Part shown: positions 5,339-5,975 of the stretch, in pieces
How the letters are laid out: each line of letters begins with the position of its first letter
Numbering within the stretch: position 1 is the first letter of the stretch
Source: an uncultured Rhodospirillaceae bacterium
GTDB lineage: Bacteria; Pseudomonadota; Alphaproteobacteria; RF32; CAG-239
Direction: 5' to 3'
NCBI GenBank assembly: GCA_900320035.1
Contig: ONQU01000115.1
Coordinates: 1 to 5,975, forward strand
DNA: 5,975 nt
The notes under the pieces: generated by a model
The model's database searches: none
Seen by the model: the letters and a program-made list of their open reading frames with translations, nothing else
What the model was told of the DNA's origin: nothing
Program-made: the position numbers and the translations under genes

Positions 5339-5975
5339 TCAGGCCGCGTTTGTTATAGCTTGTTTAACCTCAGCTGTTAATTTTTCAAATGCCCGTTTTT
5401 CAATTTGCCGCACCCGCTCGCGGCTGATATTAAATTTGGCGCCGATTTCATCTAAAGTTTGCGGCTGTTCGGTGAGCATACGATTTTTAACAATGTACTG
5501 CTCACGTTCGTTTAAAGTACCCAAAGCCTGCCATAAAATTTTGCGCTTAAATTCATTTTCTTGTTTTTGCGCCAAACGTCCTTCAATGTTTTGTGATTTA
5601 TCCGCTAATAAATCAATTGCTTCAACATCATCGTCGTCGTCACGTCCAACTGTCATATTCAGAGAGCTGTCACCGCCGATACGCCGATTCATTTCCACTA
5701 CTTCACGTTCATCAACCACCAGTTCTTGAGCAATTTGTTTTACTTCGGACGGTGCCAATTCTTTATTTTCATAGAGGCCCAAACGCGCCTTAATGCGCCC
5801 TAAATTGTAAAACAACTTTTTCTGCGCTGCCACTGTACCGATTTTAACCAATGACCATGAACGCAAAACAAAATCATTGAGCGCAGCCTTAATCCACAAC
5901 ATAGCATAGGTTGAAAGTCGCACATTCTTACTCATATCAAATTTTTTAACTGCCTGCATCAAACCCAAATTAGCC
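5339..5975 (-). CDS. rpoH: RNA polymerase sigma-32 factor RpoH, N-terminus outside window
   Basis: This is the C-terminal 211 residues of a heat-shock-type sigma factor; the frame stays open to the window edge, so roughly 80 N-terminal residues are missing. Visible residues begin ANLGLMQAVKKFD, the core of region 2.2, followed by region 2.3-2.4 with RLSTYAMLWIKAAL and FVLRSWSLVKIGT. The RpoH box, which separates sigma-32 from other sigma-70 relatives, is QKKLFYNLG at about visible residues 51-59. It carries Gly where the usual box has Arg (codon 5798-5800). Region 3 contains an acidic DDDDD linker. Region 4.2 has TLDEIGAKFNISRERVRQIE (about 173-192), the -35-binding helix-turn-helix. The protein directs polymerase to heat-shock promoters. 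It is cotranscribed with prmC. TTG 5968-5966, although an in-frame start codon, is internal. Confidence 0.95.
   Translation of the reverse strand, partial: ANLGLMQAVKKFDMSKNVRLSTYAMLWIKAALNDFVLRSWSLVKIGTVAAQKKLFYNLGRIKARLGLYENKELAPSEVKQIAQELVVDEREVVEMNRRIGGDSSLNMTVGRDDDDDVEAIDLLADKSQNIEGRLAQKQENEFKRKILWQALGTLNEREQYIVKNRMLTEQPQTLDEIGAKFNISRERVRQIEKRAFEKLTAEVKQAITNAA

Noticed and set aside
5313..5729. 138-codon plus-strand ORF rich in Ser, Arg and Cys
   Set aside because: It is antisense to rpoH and the start of prmC, and its low-complexity composition reflects the reverse complement of those genes.

Overview
The window comes from an AT-rich bacterial chromosome, most likely an uncultured, host-associated-type alphaproteobacterium. 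That placement is inferred from the ELM1-family (DUF1022) protein, a group shared by Alphaproteobacteria and mitochondria, and from an RpoH-type sigma factor with a recognisable RpoH box. No rRNA, tRNA, insertion sequence, CRISPR array or clear intrinsic terminator was found.

Left part, 1-2900, plus strand: a cell-surface polysaccharide segment. It holds a stand-alone phosphomannose-isomerase-type cupin (88-450), a 203-bp gap with a textbook sigma-70 promoter and a structured leader, and two tandem GT-A/GT2 glycosyltransferases (654-1652 and 1649-2620) coupled by an ATGA overlap. Beyond the second stop codon the reading frame appears to continue in two shifted frames up to 2897. This looks like a longer gene whose 3' end has been broken by two single-base changes. 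The last piece could instead be a separate 52-codon membrane peptide, since it has its own Shine-Dalgarno sequence. By hand count of sample lines, the glycosyltransferases are about 28-33% GC and their neighbours about 38-53%, which fits an exchangeable surface-glycan locus.

Middle, 2892-4481: an ELM1-like GT-B protein on the minus strand (2892-3863), meeting the left block tail to tail with a 6-nt overlap. It diverges across a short AT-rich promoter region from a 176-aa exported protein of unknown family (3951-4481).

Right part, 4493-5975, minus strand: rpoH (N-terminus beyond the window edge) followed after 3 nt by prmC, the methyltransferase for peptide-chain release factors. The two probably form one transcript.

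I found no new multi-gene system. The observations most worth checking are the doubly shifted 3' end of the second glycosyltransferase, the perfect-consensus promoter with a hairpin leader in front of the glycosyltransferases, the rpoH-prmC pairing, and the orphan exported protein.
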